Assembly (NCBI GenBank): GCA_949752745.1
Contig: OX457029.1
Location: 43,758,500 to 43,822,499 of the forward strand
DNA: 64,000 bases
Direction of reading: 5' to 3'
DNA from: Protula sp. h YS-2021
Taxonomy: Eukaryota; Annelida; Polychaeta; Sabellida; Serpulidae
The translations under genes were made by a program, and so were the position numbers. The notes beneath the pieces were generated by a model that was not told where the DNA came from, did not search any database, and saw nothing but the letters and a program-made list of their open reading frames with translations. This document shows positions 24,981-37,435 of the stretch, in pieces; position 1 is the stretch's first letter; each line of letters opens with the position of its first letter.

Positions 24981-26480
24981 GGTGGCTATGTCTTATTAAA
25001 CCAAGCGGCTTGCCGTAGCCAAAGGGCTATCAGAAGCAGCCAAGACAGGCTGAGTTCCTAGATTCTCTTTGCAACCTCAGGCAAAATTGTTTGGAGAGAA
25101 AAAGCATAGAAACATTCCCCACGTGGCAATCGGCAAGGTAGGGCATCTATTGCCGATGCTTTATGATTTAGACAGGGGAATATGTACTTGTATATCTTGG
25201 CTATCACAGCGTTTGCAAGCAAATCTATGGTAAAAGGGCTCCATTGGGGATTGTTGTATTACCCCTGAAGGTATTACGAGGATAAGCACCGCTCCGCCCG
25301 GATGCATTGCCGTGCCCAAGAGGCCAAGTCCGCCAAGGCATTGACTTTGCCCACTCTTCGGCGTGCCGAGATTTCGATGCAATCCTGCCTTTTTAGGAGA
25401 AGGTTTTGAGAGGTCAGATCGGTCAGTTGCATAGATTTGGTGTTCTTGGTTTGTTCAAGCAGGTCACTGTCGTTGAATTTTTCAGGTATACCAAAACATT
25501 ATGGCCTCTAGGTGTCTTTGTAGTCCGCGAAAGACTACTCTAAACTACTCTGAACCCTTATCATTTTCTGTGGTGATACTGTATTGTGGAATGTCAAGCA
25601 TCTTGCTACATTTCTCATTGGCAATTTCTGTTAGTATTATCTTATTTCTAAGCCGGGGAAGGGGTGACGGAATCGTGTGCCTTAGCTGAGAATCAGCGGG
25701 TCGCAATCTCTTTTGTCAATGATGCTGGGGTAACATGTATTTCGGCTTGAGGCAGTCGACCTTCTGTGAAAGCTACTCTTGCCGGGGTTGGAAAGAGTCG
25801 GTAATGTAACTTGTTTGGAGATACTTCTTTCTACTGAACTCCAGTGATTGCATGGCTTGCAGATTTGCCCGCTGATGTTGAACTGGACCACTCCTATTGC
25901 CTGTACAGTCTATTTCTGCATTGTGAAGTGGGATAAGCTCGCGCTGAGTTAAATCCGATCTCACCACCACTGATACAATGTCTTGTTTTGCACTCGATTC
26001 TGTCTTTGCCAAGTTGCCCAACAGACCTGCCTAAATAGCGCGATGAACTAACTCCTTGGGTTGCAGATGTGCCGTCTTCCGGATTAGATGGGCAATAAAC
26101 CAGCCGTTTAGGTAGTGAAAGACTAGCATACCTTGAATTATAGCCTATAACTTGAGTGTTTTTATTACCTTTGAGAATATGAAAGGAACCCAAGGGGAGT
26201 GCCCAGAAACAACAACCTTTTGCCCTATCTAGAAACATAGAAAGTTTTTAGCCCCGGAGTTCATTGGGGTGCGTAGTAGAGGTCGAAGACATCTAAAGGC
26301 GCAGCCTACATGCCTTGTCGTAGAGCTTCTTTGATCACTTGCGCTATGTCCACTTGGAACGGCGTTGCCCACAGAAACTTGTTGAGAGCTGATAGGTCTA
26401 GGATCAATCTCCAATCCTCTGACTTTCTGGATACCGAGAGGACCGGTTTTGGTTTTCTGTCATCTCTATCATCCCTTTCT
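24980..26480 (-). pseudogene. DIRS-like retrotransposon pol remnant (reverse transcriptase and RNase H/downstream region)
   Basis: Minus strand, 26480 to 26260, reads SEDWRLILDLSALNKFLW, VDIAQVIKEALRQGM and APLDVFDLYY. This matches reverse-transcriptase motifs WRxxxDLSxLN and LDxxDAYxxxP with the Asp retained. GKRLLFLGTPLGF follows after stop codons. Further on (about 25290-25000) a frame reads WSPFTIDLLANAVIAKIYKY, ASAIDALPCRL, FYAFSLQTILPEVAKRI and IALWLRQAAWF. That is the DLFAxRxN...DAxxxxW...YAFPPxxLIPxVLxKI...APxWPxQxWF block that follows RNase H in DIRS-type elements. Numerous stops and shifts make it dead. No tyrosine recombinase or terminal repeats were identified. Confidence 0.75.
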
Positions 26481-26489
26481 TTTCCAACT

Positions 26490-29400
26490 CTAGTTTCGTC
26501 TAAAACAGGACCTTTTTATGAGGGCGGTCGATAAGAGGCTATTAGACCGTCAGCAGCTTTTTTGTAGGAAAGAGATAGACGCTGCAATGTCTGCAGTCCC
26601 TTTATGAAACAAAGAGAGTAACCAATCTTTAGCTCGCGTATTACTTGTCACGGAGCCGAGTCTCTTCCTCTCTTTCCACCTTCTTGAGAATTTGCCTAGA
26701 ACTTTTGCTGCTACTACCTTTTAAGTTGATGTGTAGAACTAGCCTTCGTCTGTGCATTGCTATCTAGCCCACTCTACACCTGGGTCCATTTTCTTGAATT
26801 CATTTCCGAGCACACGTAGCACATTGATAACTCTGGCTGACAATGCTACAAAAAGTCCAACGGAAGTGGGGTTTTGGAAATGCATTCGTATAGGTTGGTT
26901 GCCTTTATCTGCAAAAGGCGTGGAGCATTCTAAATCGATGATCAGAAAAATATTCACTAAATTTGATCTCAAACTCCTGAATAGAGTTTTGTAAAAGCTG
27001 ACAAGCTTTGAAAGATTTGGAAACTGTTTGCATCAATATAATATAACGACTGCGGCATTTCACATAATATAGATATGTTGAAGGGACTTACAATTTCGCG
27101 TGATATACCCAACCAGCGACAAGTAAAACTTGTCAGAATTCAAAAGTCTTTCAAAACCTCTTGACATCAATATTAAGAGTGTTTTCTACATAGCCTTTAC
27201 ATTAACATCAATAGTTTTTCTACATTTCCTAATGAGCGAACATTATTGTCAAAAAAGACATTTTCAAAGCACTTATTATTTTACCAAAACTGCTCTGTCC
27301 GGGACCTGCGAAAATTGTTAAAATATGAAGGGAATTCGAAAAATGTTAAAACAATCTAAATAACAGTTAATTTCAGGTAGTGATTTTTCACATCATTATA
27401 ATACATTTGGTCATAAAACCTGTTTCAATGAATGCAGGTGCAGTTTGTATTTGAAGCAAGTTACTAACTACGGTGGCTGTTGTTGATCACGACGAACGAG
27501 AGTCTCACGAATAAACGACAGGCAATTTTGTCGCAGTCGCTGCATATGTGGCTTTCGTCGGTCGCTGTTTGAGGAGAATTCCTGGTAACTCTCTTGTATT
27601 ACCTTCTCGGTTCGGTTTTATTTACACTGCTTCACTACATGTTTTTAGACAACAGTAAAATAAACACAAAGATGGGCAAAAACTTCGCTATGCACTAAAA
27701 ATAACAATAATTTTGATCAGAAAGAAGTTAAAACGCTAAAAATATAAAATTACGGACAAAAAATAGCAAATTTCCTTTTAACTTATCGCTTGTACTGGCA
27801 TAGCTTGTGTTGAAAAGAATAAAAAATAAGTTGGTTATTTCTGTATAAATTTGGAGAAGAATTTCAAGATTTTCGTTCCCATAAAGTTAAATCCGTACTT
27901 ATTTATTTATACAACAGTTTCAAAGATTTTACAATTTCACATATATATATGATTTAATTTGCACCAAAGAAATGTATTAAAATTGACAAATTTTGTCGTT
28001 GCATGGCTCTGAAGGTGAAGATACACAACCTGCATGAGTTCTAAGAACGTTCCAAAGCACTACTTTTTCAAGGCGCCACTTGACTGTAGTACCACGCCCT
28101 ACATCTTTTTTTAAAATGTCTACAAGCACGTGACGACTTCTACAAATGCAAGCTCATGGTTGGAATGAGGTCCCCCTAGATAAGATACGCATGATTGTGT
28201 TTCATCAACGTGCGTGTGAACAGGAATACAAGCAACCGAAGATGTGAGCGTTATCGGCTAACACGCAAACTGGAAACGGTCATCTCAAACGAGCGCTTGA
28301 TTAGTGGCTGGCCCGTGCTCTCCAGCCTCTGAGTTGGGTCTATAACTTCATCTTTTATTTATTTTAATATGAATGTAAAATAAGATTTATTTGAGACGTT
28401 TCCCAAAATGTGCTTACAAGTTTTTCGTGAATGCTTCACAGCATCCGCCTTTCTGAATATTTTATTCCTCTGAAATTTAAATGCACAATGGATCTATTGA
28501 TTTTGAAAAGATAAGGGATCCCCCACCCGTCGCTCGTCCCCTCATTAGATATGCAGATAGGATCTTTGTACTGTGTTACCACTGCCTAATGGGTTTCCCA
28601 ACAGCTACGTTTCCGGATTTATGTCGTGAAAAATTAAGATTTTATCTTACTTTGAAGTTTATGCTCCCGTGTTCCACAGATGTGTGGGGTAAGCTATTTG
28701 TGATTGGGCTACAGATTTCGCCTATCAAATACCGGTTTCCATAGCGCCCCACCCCTTCATGTCCTGAGATAGCCGTACAAACAGGTATTCGGCAGTTGCT
28801 CAGGATCCGTCAAGAACGAAAGGATAAAAAAGGAACAAATTCTGCGTTTAATAAACCCGACGGTAAGACACGTGTATCGAGAATCGGGATAACTTAAAGA
28901 TATTTTAGAAAGTTGTAGAGAGAAGCCAAAATAGTTTTGGTAAGATTTATATTGTTGTTTCTCTTGGTTTAGGGTTGAAGAATACTCACCTGCTTTAATG
29001 GCTTATAGTTAAAAAACTCCCCCTTTTCTATTTTCACGTCTGCATCCTTCAGCGACTTTATTTTAAATGGCAGAAATTCGCTATTTCAGTACTTCTTTGT
29101 GCAATCAATATTCTGCCTAATCTTTACTGAATGATAGATTTAACTGACGTGCGAAGTATTGTGCTTATGTACTTAAAAGATCATGAGTGTGACGTTATGC
29201 TATTGTATTTCGTGTGTAATATTTTTCGGAGAATTATAAATATGTAAATAATGTTCTTTTTTCCAGTTACCGTTGATGTTGGTGTTACGTTGATGTTCCG
29301 CTGATGTGTGCCAGTTTAGGGAAGCACCCAGTTGGATAACAAAATAAAGGTCTCCCAACGCGTCAACAAGCTATTTTCTTCGTCTGTCTTTCCCTCTACG

Positions 29401-29975
29401 AAATCGACTTTCTACACCCCGTACTCGATCATCTACTGTGCGGGACGCTGAAAACAGTGATTTTCAGTGCTTGAACTCTGTTTTATCATTTTAATGTCGG
29501 GTAGATAGGGATAAAAGAAACAAAATCTTAAACATTGTTCCCAGTGACATGATGTAATAGAATCTAAGCATTAGATATAATAAGGGACCACATAGCAAAC
29601 CTACAAGCCAACAACAGAAATGGTTCACCGTCCTAAAACTTACAAATGATTTGCAGTATACACAGGGCTCACCAAATTACAAAGATTTTACCCCCAATGA
29701 TTGCAATTCTACACTACACAATATTCCAGCCTGCTACAGCGTTGGTGGCTTAGCAAACGAAACAGCCAAGAACCAAAGAAAACAATTTGCAAAAATTAAT
29801 ATTGCAAATGAATTGTCGGAAATACTAATAAAGTGCGCTTTTCTGCAAGGGTCTGGTCTAGAATCAAAATTTTTATTATGTACATTAGTATTTGTGCAGT
29901 ATTTGTGCAGTTTAGGGAATAGAAGGAGGGGAAACACAAGAGTTGTAAATCACTTGATGACGTAATCACTCACGT
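26490..29975. other. Gene-poor sequence
   Basis: Nothing recognisable was found: AT-rich, no TIRs found by eye, and short open frames (such as 28481-28744 and 29651-29965 on plus) without domains or codon bias. Confidence 0.4.
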
Positions 29976-29982
29976 TATCATA

Positions 29983-30255
29983 GATAGCCTATGATAACTT
30001 TATGTAAAAACTAGGCAAAAAATTGAATCAAACGTTAAAATTTAGATTGAAATTGACTAAACATGACGAAAGTTATCTACTTTTTTAGTTTTTTTTAAGT
30101 TAAAATTTTAGGATGAAAAAATTATACTTATAGCCAAATGTGCAAATAGCCTATGACAACATTATGCCAAAACTAGACATAAAACTTATCAAATGGTAAA
30201 ATTTTGATTCAGATCAGTTTAACATGACGGAAGTTATCTACTTTTTTAGCTGAAA
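29983..30255 (+). repeat. About 150-bp direct repeat, two copies
   Basis: Both copies contain ATAGCCTATGAYAAC, a tract related to AAAACTAG, and end CATGACGRAAGTTATCTACT then TTTTTAG. Copy 1 is about 29983-30092 and copy 2 about 30148-30252. Non-coding. Confidence 0.75.
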
Positions 30256-30259
30256 TGTG

Positions 30260-33200
30260 GGTCTCGCTCATCCTTTTATACCACCTAAACATGTACTGCA
30301 GAGACATCTAACGGAGAACGATGTGCTGTGACGATTACAATAGATTACAAAAACGATACAATTGGTGATACAAAGTTGGTTATAAAAAGGGGTAACGACT
30401 TTAATGTGTTGTGCAAATAGTTCAGCAATGAATCAAATAAGTTAAATAATTGTATGTTATGTTAAGAAGTTTTCGCCTGATGTGCTAATATAACTAAATT
30501 TCTTGGTGTCTTGACTGGCGATCGACTGAACTTGAATGCTTAGATAAGAAATGTGTCGAACAAACTAAACGCTGTAAGTGATTAAGCTAATAGAGCTTCT
30601 TTTAGACTGAAGCATTTGTTGTGATGCAAGATAAGCACAACAATTTTGCTCCCATGCCTTACATGCTCAAATTTTCGAACAAGAAAAACTTGAAATGCTC
30701 AGGGATCCCATTGATGGTACTTATTTTATGCCATTTAAACCTGTTTGTTACTCAAACATAAAACCATATTTCGAAAAAAAACCAGGATGATAGAAAAGAC
30801 TCTGCGGTTTTTACTGGGCAAGTCGAAATTGACGGAAAATGTTCAGCCAGAAAATTCGTGATATTTTCAGCGCAATGTTCCAGCAGGGGGTTCGGGGGAG
30901 GGGCGTTGTAAGGTCTCCCAAAATCTCTATATTTTTAGACGCTCGAAGAGGCGATTTGAACGATTTTAAGAACATCATTTCGAGATTTATCAGCTATAGA
31001 AAAGTCATGAAATTACTAATGTTTCGTGTTAACAGGAGGGAACTTTAGAGGAAGAATCTCGGGTTGAGTGTCAATGTGCATAATTACGTTGTATGGAATT
31101 TTAAATTGTTGTGATTAACCGTTTCGTAAGAATAAAGACAAAACAACACAAGTGGGGCGGAAAGACGTACGAGCAAGTCAAATAAAGCATGCCTTTGCGC
31201 TTTGATAAGTACAATGCACAATAAAAACGAAAAGACACAAAGGCATATATGCGCATACATAATGTATAATAATGTTCATATAATATATTGGGACATAAGC
31301 AGCTAAAGCAAAGCAAGAACTACAGTGTGCTAATTCGGCAGCACCGAAGGCGTGAGCGCGAAAAAGTTATATTTGACAACTTAAAATCTCCACAATAGTA
31401 TCTGCAATTACACAGTGCCCCCCCCCCCCCAACCTTGAAGTGAAAAAAATTATTGCAGAATTCAGTTGATCTCGAGGAATTTCCGCTCAAATCGACGGAT
31501 TTGCTTCGATAGAAGGAAAAAGCGAACCATGCATACTATTTTTCTTGATAACACCAATAGTTTATACTCGAATTAAGTTAGTATGCAGATGAAAACTAAA
31601 ATTTTTCTCATTCTTATATTAAGAATTCCAGGAAAATGAAACAAAGCAAGAGTTAATTTAATCCTTGCTTCCGAAGTAGACCTATTAATGACAAAAGACA
31701 CGGGTTGAAAAACGTGAGGTTTCTAAGTTCTATAACTGTAAAAATATCTATGGATTGTCTTCTGTTGCTATCTTTATTTACATAGTTTTCTTGGCCCGGT
31801 GTTAGTTTGGTAGTTTGGGTGAAACACTAATTGCCTTGGCGCAACAGTGGTTTCCTGAACTGAATACGTTCCAAACGAACACAACGAATGCACATGAGTG
31901 ATATATGAGAAGGTAGATTTCGATTTGGTTGTACCTTTAAATTGTCAAATGATTGTTAATGTCAAGTGCTTGTATAATTGAAATTTTTTCTATTGCACAA
32001 ACCCATTCCTTTTAGCTAAAGCCGATTCCCAATGTTTCTTTCTCGTGGCTTGCGTCTAAGAAAGTATAAGCCAATTCGTACTTTCGATTCTTTCAGATTC
32101 GCCATTTCGCAATGATCAAAAGACTTGTTTATGTACAACTCAGAACGAGGCTCGAATGTCTGCAGCAACGTTTTCAGAGACGTAAATGAGACGTGTAAAA
32201 CAGCAGAAACGTAACAGTATTTTGCAAACATGAACTATTTGTTTATCTTTTTCATACCGGAACATTTTTTTACGCAATATCGTACAAAACTACTTCACTT
32301 AAGTTGTTTATTATGCTTATTTAGTCCTTTGAACTGCTTAAATAAACGGGAACTAAAATAGAATAATGCATTTTCACGTTTAATAGATCACAATTCCTGC
32401 GAATGCAACCTTTCTAGATTGATTGCGAAGTAAATCTGAGTATTGAGGGTTTTCCGGGGTTTTGACTAAAAAATAAAGGTTTTGTAGAGTTTTTGGACCT
32501 ATCTAAAATAGGGGTTTTCGGGATTTCGCGACCATCTAATTTAATAATACTTAAACATGTGACGCACAAATTTATATCTACAAAAATTAATAAATCATAA
32601 AACATACATTTAAAGTTGTTAGAATTTTAGAAAAAAATCCGGGTAACACTTTATTAGAATTTATGAATCAAAATGCCTAAACAGAACACATAGCCCTATG
32701 AGAATTGGTTCTTGTGAGAATCATATATTATCACCCACAAAATTCGTCAATATGCTCTTTATATAAATGAAATACAATAATGGTAAGCCAAAATAATTTT
32801 TGAAAATTCACTTGTTTATTTGCGATACAAACATATATACTTATGCATAAGTGTTTGAAGACACTGAAACTGGAATGCACCCTTCTCTAAGTAAAGACTT
32901 CAAGAAGAAGGCATTTGACCTGTGTCCTTTTTTCTGCCACTAGATTGCGAATGAATCATTGCGAAATCGGGAATGGAGGTGTCGTTTAGACTGCAGTTCT
33001 TTTGATAAATTATAAAGAAATGATAAGGGAAAACGTCAAAATTCTACTTTTCTTTCAATATATACACTTTGCAAATTAAAAAGCCATCCTATGATCTTTT
33101 AAATTAAAAACCTTACGTGTTATTCGACCTCTTTAATAGCGAATATGTTAATATGATCCTGGCAGAATATACGAGTAGTCTTAGATGGCTCTGGCTTCCT
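30260..33200. other. Gene-poor sequence
   Basis: No gene or bounded element was recognised. A C-run occurs at about 31418-31430. Confidence 0.4.
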
Positions 33201-33207
33201 TCTAAGC

Positions 33208-33640
33208 AAGAGTCATAGTTCCTGTAGTAGAAGATGTCATTGATCTCAATTTTGCCAGTCTAGGCGTACGACTTGGGCTAATGGCGTTATTTTAAAAAGG
33301 GTGCATTACATAAATTATTCAATTATTAATTGTGGCGTATAATTGTTACGGTCAAATAACAGTTTTTATATACTGAGAGAAATATATGTTTTCTTTAGAT
33401 CAGGAAAGAATCCCCCATTATCGCCCATGAATCTATAGTTGCGAAACCCCTCTTGACTCAAGTTAGATAGTTTGGCCAAGACGGAAAAAAATGGGCCAGG
33501 ATACTTTCCAGTGTGCTTTTTTAAGAAAAAAAAAGCCAGATAGTCCGAGCCTCGGTGTCTTGGATCTGTAGCCTCGAAAGTCGAGATCAGTGACCATTTC
33601 TATGACAGGAACTGTGACCCTTTCTGACCTAGGAAGACAG
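33208..33640 (+). repeat. Third copy of the roughly 450-bp repeat
   Basis: It matches 10690-11615 in the same order and orientation: GAGTCATAGTTCCTGTAGTA, GCCAGTCTAGGCGTACGACT, GAAAGAATCCCCCATTATCG, a TTTAAGAAAAAAAAAGCC segment and CAGGAACTGTGACCCTTTCT. It lies 22 kb from the tandem pair, so the unit is dispersed, not only tandem. Confidence 0.75.
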
Positions 33641-34900
33641 GCAAAATGGAATTTTGTTGATTTTTGCCAGGATTTTGTATCATTTCTTTATATCCATATC
33701 TCAACTGAATTCAGTCGAAATGTAAAATCTGTTTGGCCGAAGTCTAAGAACGAATACGCTTATACTCGTACGGGTACTGATACTCTAGTCCTAGGTGAAT
33801 CTCTCTCCCCTAGCCGGTAGTGGTCGGCTATGGGTCATTCAGGACTACTGTACTCGCGCAAGTAGTTCTTCCCATCACTTTTCCTTGACCTTCGGCAAAT
33901 TCCAAACCGCAACAGTGGGGGAGGGGGGGGGGGCAAAATTAACGATTGTTGGATTTTTCACTGGAGATAAAAATAAATGGGAGAACACATCAAAATCAGT
34001 TACAATAGATACAGAGCTTTTGGTGTCAGAAACCCACTTTAATGATGTTGATAAATTTCCCTACATCTTAGTAAAGATGTGGCTTTCCTACACTAAGCAG
34101 TATTTGTAATGTTATTCAAGCGCATTTATAACTAAAACTCTGCCTTGTGTTAGTTACAAAGCGATTTTTATGTTTAAACTAATAACCGCCCTTTATCTTC
34201 CTTCTCCTGCTTCTTTTCCTAGCTCCTACTTCGTCTTCTCCCAATTATGTTTCCTCCGTGTGTGTCTTGTCTTTCTATGTAGTGTGTATTTGTTGTAGAC
34301 ACTCGATCTTGGCAACACGATAAATCTCGAACGAAATATAGAATCAGCTTTAAACTTGGTGGGATTATGCCTTGGCTAGATCCGCCGGTTCGTATTGTGT
34401 TTGACGTATACTGGACAACGCGTGATATGACGTCCTAACGTGAAAATTGCGTCATTTTTGTAACTGCAGAACGAAACATCGGATTAGCTTTAAGCTTGGT
34501 AGGATAAGGCCTTGGGTATGTTCTAATTCCTTCTGTATAATTCGTAAATAAACCAACTAATCTCGGCATGTTATGGTCGTATTTACATGCCTCTGCATTA
34601 CCAGCTATAGATTTTACTGGGCTGACAGCGAAGTTGTTTTCACTAGGGTTGCCCAGTTGTTCATATGTGGGAGCAGTTATGTAACCGTAGCATTTTTACA
34701 CTACCAGGAAATATTTTACCCTTTTTTTGCTCATCTGCCATTTTGTGTCACGACACGCAGCTCAATTTTTTGACACCAAAATGTACCTACCTCCATCCAT
34801 ACTCCCATCCCACCAAGTTGAGTTATCTGTTATACAGTTATGAAGGATTGCCAGTGAAGAAGGGAATCGGAGATGTAGCGACCACCTTTAAGACCCGAAT
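33641..34900. other. Unassigned, with a diverged direct repeat
   Basis: Two diverged copies at about 34325-34395 and 34468-34525 share ATCRGATTAGCTTTAARCTT-like sequence and a GGTRGGATWAKGCCTTGG block. A G-run occurs at 33916-33931. No gene found. Confidence 0.45.
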
Positions 34901-34905
34901 AAAAA

Positions 34906-35160
34906 GAGTACAGTAAAACCTGTTTGTGGTGACCACCTTCTAGGCCCGAGTGAAAAAAAGACGTACAGTAAAACTTGCTTGTAGTGTCCACGTCAGCGAC
35001 CCATATAAAAGACGTTCAGTAAAATCTTCTTTAGTGATCACCTCCAGAATCAAATAAAAAGACGTGCAACAAAACCTGCCTGTCGTGACGACCTCAAAGA
35101 CCCAGATAAAAAGGCGCATAGTAACCACTTCTCAGGCCGGAATAAAAAGGCATGGGGTAT
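34906..35160 (+). repeat. About 63-bp tandem array of Tigger-TIR-like units
   Basis: Four to five units begin ACAGTAAAACCTGTTTGTGG-like, continue with TGACCACC and end with an AAAAAGACG segment. CAGTAAAACCTG resembles the terminus of pogo/Tigger elements (compare 20486). A related array in the opposite orientation is at 49640-49925. Confidence 0.75.
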
Positions 35161-35775
35161 AAACCCAGTTTGCAGTGACCATATTCCATATCGTTAAACC
35201 CGTACCTAGACATAAAGAGAAATTGAGGATTAAGATACCCACAACTCGGGTTCCGTACCCCCTTCTTCGGGAATGGGATAAAGATGTTACGTAACCCGTC
35301 TTCTGTGCACATCAGATATATCCAGATATATTTATAGAAGGTAGAAAGTCTTATGATTTTGAAATAGTACAAAATTGTCAAAATAAAAGCTATAAACCGA
35401 AGGTGGGGCAAATGGTGGAAAAGGACAGGAGATGTGGGGAGGAGGCTTTGTGTGTTTTTTTTTTTTGTTTACAGAAACAAAAGGCAATGGTTAGCTGATA
35501 AAAGTGTTTGACATGTTCGGGTACACTGGTGTTTGTGTGCATTGGCTGCTCTTGTTCTTCTTGTTATTCTTGTCTTATCCTCAGGTCAGTGATTGAAGAA
35601 CAGTGGTGCAAGGTGCAAGGAAAAAGGATCAGTCATGGATTAGTATGTGCATCATATTTTCATTGGGCCAGTCAACAATGACTCATTTTGGCTCGTCTTC
35701 CATATATATGACAGTTTGTATAGTATTTGTGACACATTTCAAAGGACAGTTCCCACCAGAATCTTTTGCCTGATA

Positions 35776-35909
35776 CAGACATGAGAAATCTCCGCTTTTT
35801 CCGCTGTTTCCGCTTTTTCGGGCTTCAAATTTATGGTCTCCGAGATCAATGCCTTCGGCCCTTCAAAAAAATCTCCGCTTTTTTTCGCCTCCGGCTGTTC
35901 TCATGTCTG
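35776..35909. mobile_element. 134-bp MITE with CAGACATGAGAA termini
   Basis: The ends CAGACATGAGAA and TTCTCATGTCTG are exact inverses, flanked by CTGATA on both sides (35770-35775, 35910-35915). The inside repeats a TCCGCTTTTTCCGC-like word several times, in the same word-repeat style as the larger foldback elements. No coding. Confidence 0.8.
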
Positions 35910-36089
35910 CTGATACTACGTTGATGTTTCTGCCAATTTTCTCTTGAAACGTAGAAAATTAATCAGCAGCATTTAAATTTCCATCTGGGAACGTCTCTAA
36001 TTAAGGAACAGCTCCTAATAGCGGAACAAAATTTTAGTCGGGATTTATATAATTTCGTTTACTATTTTGTGTAAAGAGGTTTTAATGTA

Positions 36090-37281
36090 CAGATACGCTT
36101 GCGACAAACGCAAAAATATGTTGGCATAAAACGCGAAAAGTTGCAATTTTTTATTGCGACTTATTGCATTTTATTGCATCTAGCCGCGATCCAATATTTC
36201 AGAGGACGCGTCCTGAGCATGCAATATGTTGCGACTTATTTCACACTGATGATAAGATTACACCTTGATCAAACATTCACGCAAGCGATTTAATCCCCCT
36301 GCGCATTCACTCCAATTGCATGTACTCTATGTAAACAAGTCAATGTTTCAGCTGTATGTGTGGACGTGTAATAGGCTGTATTTGTGTTTAAAATTATTGT
36401 ATAAGTACATGTTCTCGGGCGACATGAAATAAAATTAAAAATGGAATGCCAGTGTTATGTGCTTGGGAGATTACTGTCCAAGGAATGCCAGTGTTAACTA
36501 ATATTAAGAAAAAGCTTTCAATTTGAAATTATCCCCCGTGGTACGTAGTCAAGTTTTGTTCCTTTCTTTCTCATCTGTTTTTATTTGCCATATTTAAGTG
36601 AAAAGCGAATAAATTTACATGAATAGTGTCTTTCGTTTAAAAAAAAACACATCAAAAAGTTAGCTTTCTGACCGGAGGGGGGGGGGGGGGGAAGTGTGAA
36701 ATAGAAATGGAATTACAAATGGAAAAAAATATACAATTTTTATTCAGGCCTGTGGGGATGGTTTTAGTCTTAAACTGAGGATAACATGACGGCAAGGGGT
36801 GGTAGAAAAGGTTTGAAAAAATTTAGTTGCTATTTAGTTATCGAATTTTTTACTTAAAAAGCGATAATTTCATAATAAAAGAACTGAACACATATCCACA
36901 TGCGAGTTAACACAGCATTTTTTAAATTAACATTTACACCCTTTCAGTCTGGAAAATAAATGGTCATGCACACTCTAAAACAACATGAAATATTTAAACA
37001 CTGCTAGCATCATACCACCCCACACAATACTTCTTCTGTGCAAACAAAATGCGAATTACTGGGGATTAGTACAGTGCACAATGCAAAACATCAAAAGACA
37101 ATGTGTTGCATAACACTCAGGCAAGTGTCAATGTATGTAAAATTTGTTGCGATTTATTGCGGCCTGCGAAATGCATTTTGCGACACGCAGGACGCGTTTT
37201 GTTTCACTTTTCTGCAACAAAATGCATTTATTTTTTGAAATTTATTGCGACTTATTTTTGCGTTTGTCGCAAGCGTATCTG
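36090..37281. mobile_element. Foldback element with TTGCGACTTATTGC words, TA-flanked
   Basis: The termini CAGATACGCTTGCGACAAAC are exact inverses, extending about 28 bp, and are flanked by TA on each side. Inside each end the words TTGCGACTTATTGC, TGCATTTTATTGC and GGACGCGT recur (36125-36245, 37140-37262), so the arms fold over about 170 bp. The interior has no transposase. TA duplication suggests Tc1/mariner-type mobilisation. Confidence 0.75.
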
Positions 37282-37435
37282 TATTACAGTATTCTTTTGG
37301 CCGTTGCCTCAAAATTCAGAGGAAGTTGACTTTGCTTCGTTCAAGACTTTTTTGGACCAGCCGACTTTGTGAGGCTGGTCTTATCACATAAATAGAGGGG
37401 CATTCCGTCGGCTGTATGTACGTATGTAAATTTTT

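Noticed and set aside
29651..29965. 104-codon plus-strand frame
   Set aside because: No domain, no splice-linked neighbours and AT-rich random-like composition; not supported as a gene.
31327..31346. TGTGCTAATTCGGCAGCACC resembles the 5' stem-loop of U6 snRNA
   Set aside because: The conserved ACAGAGA box, internal stem and T-run terminator do not follow, so there is no U6 gene; chance similarity or a tiny remnant.
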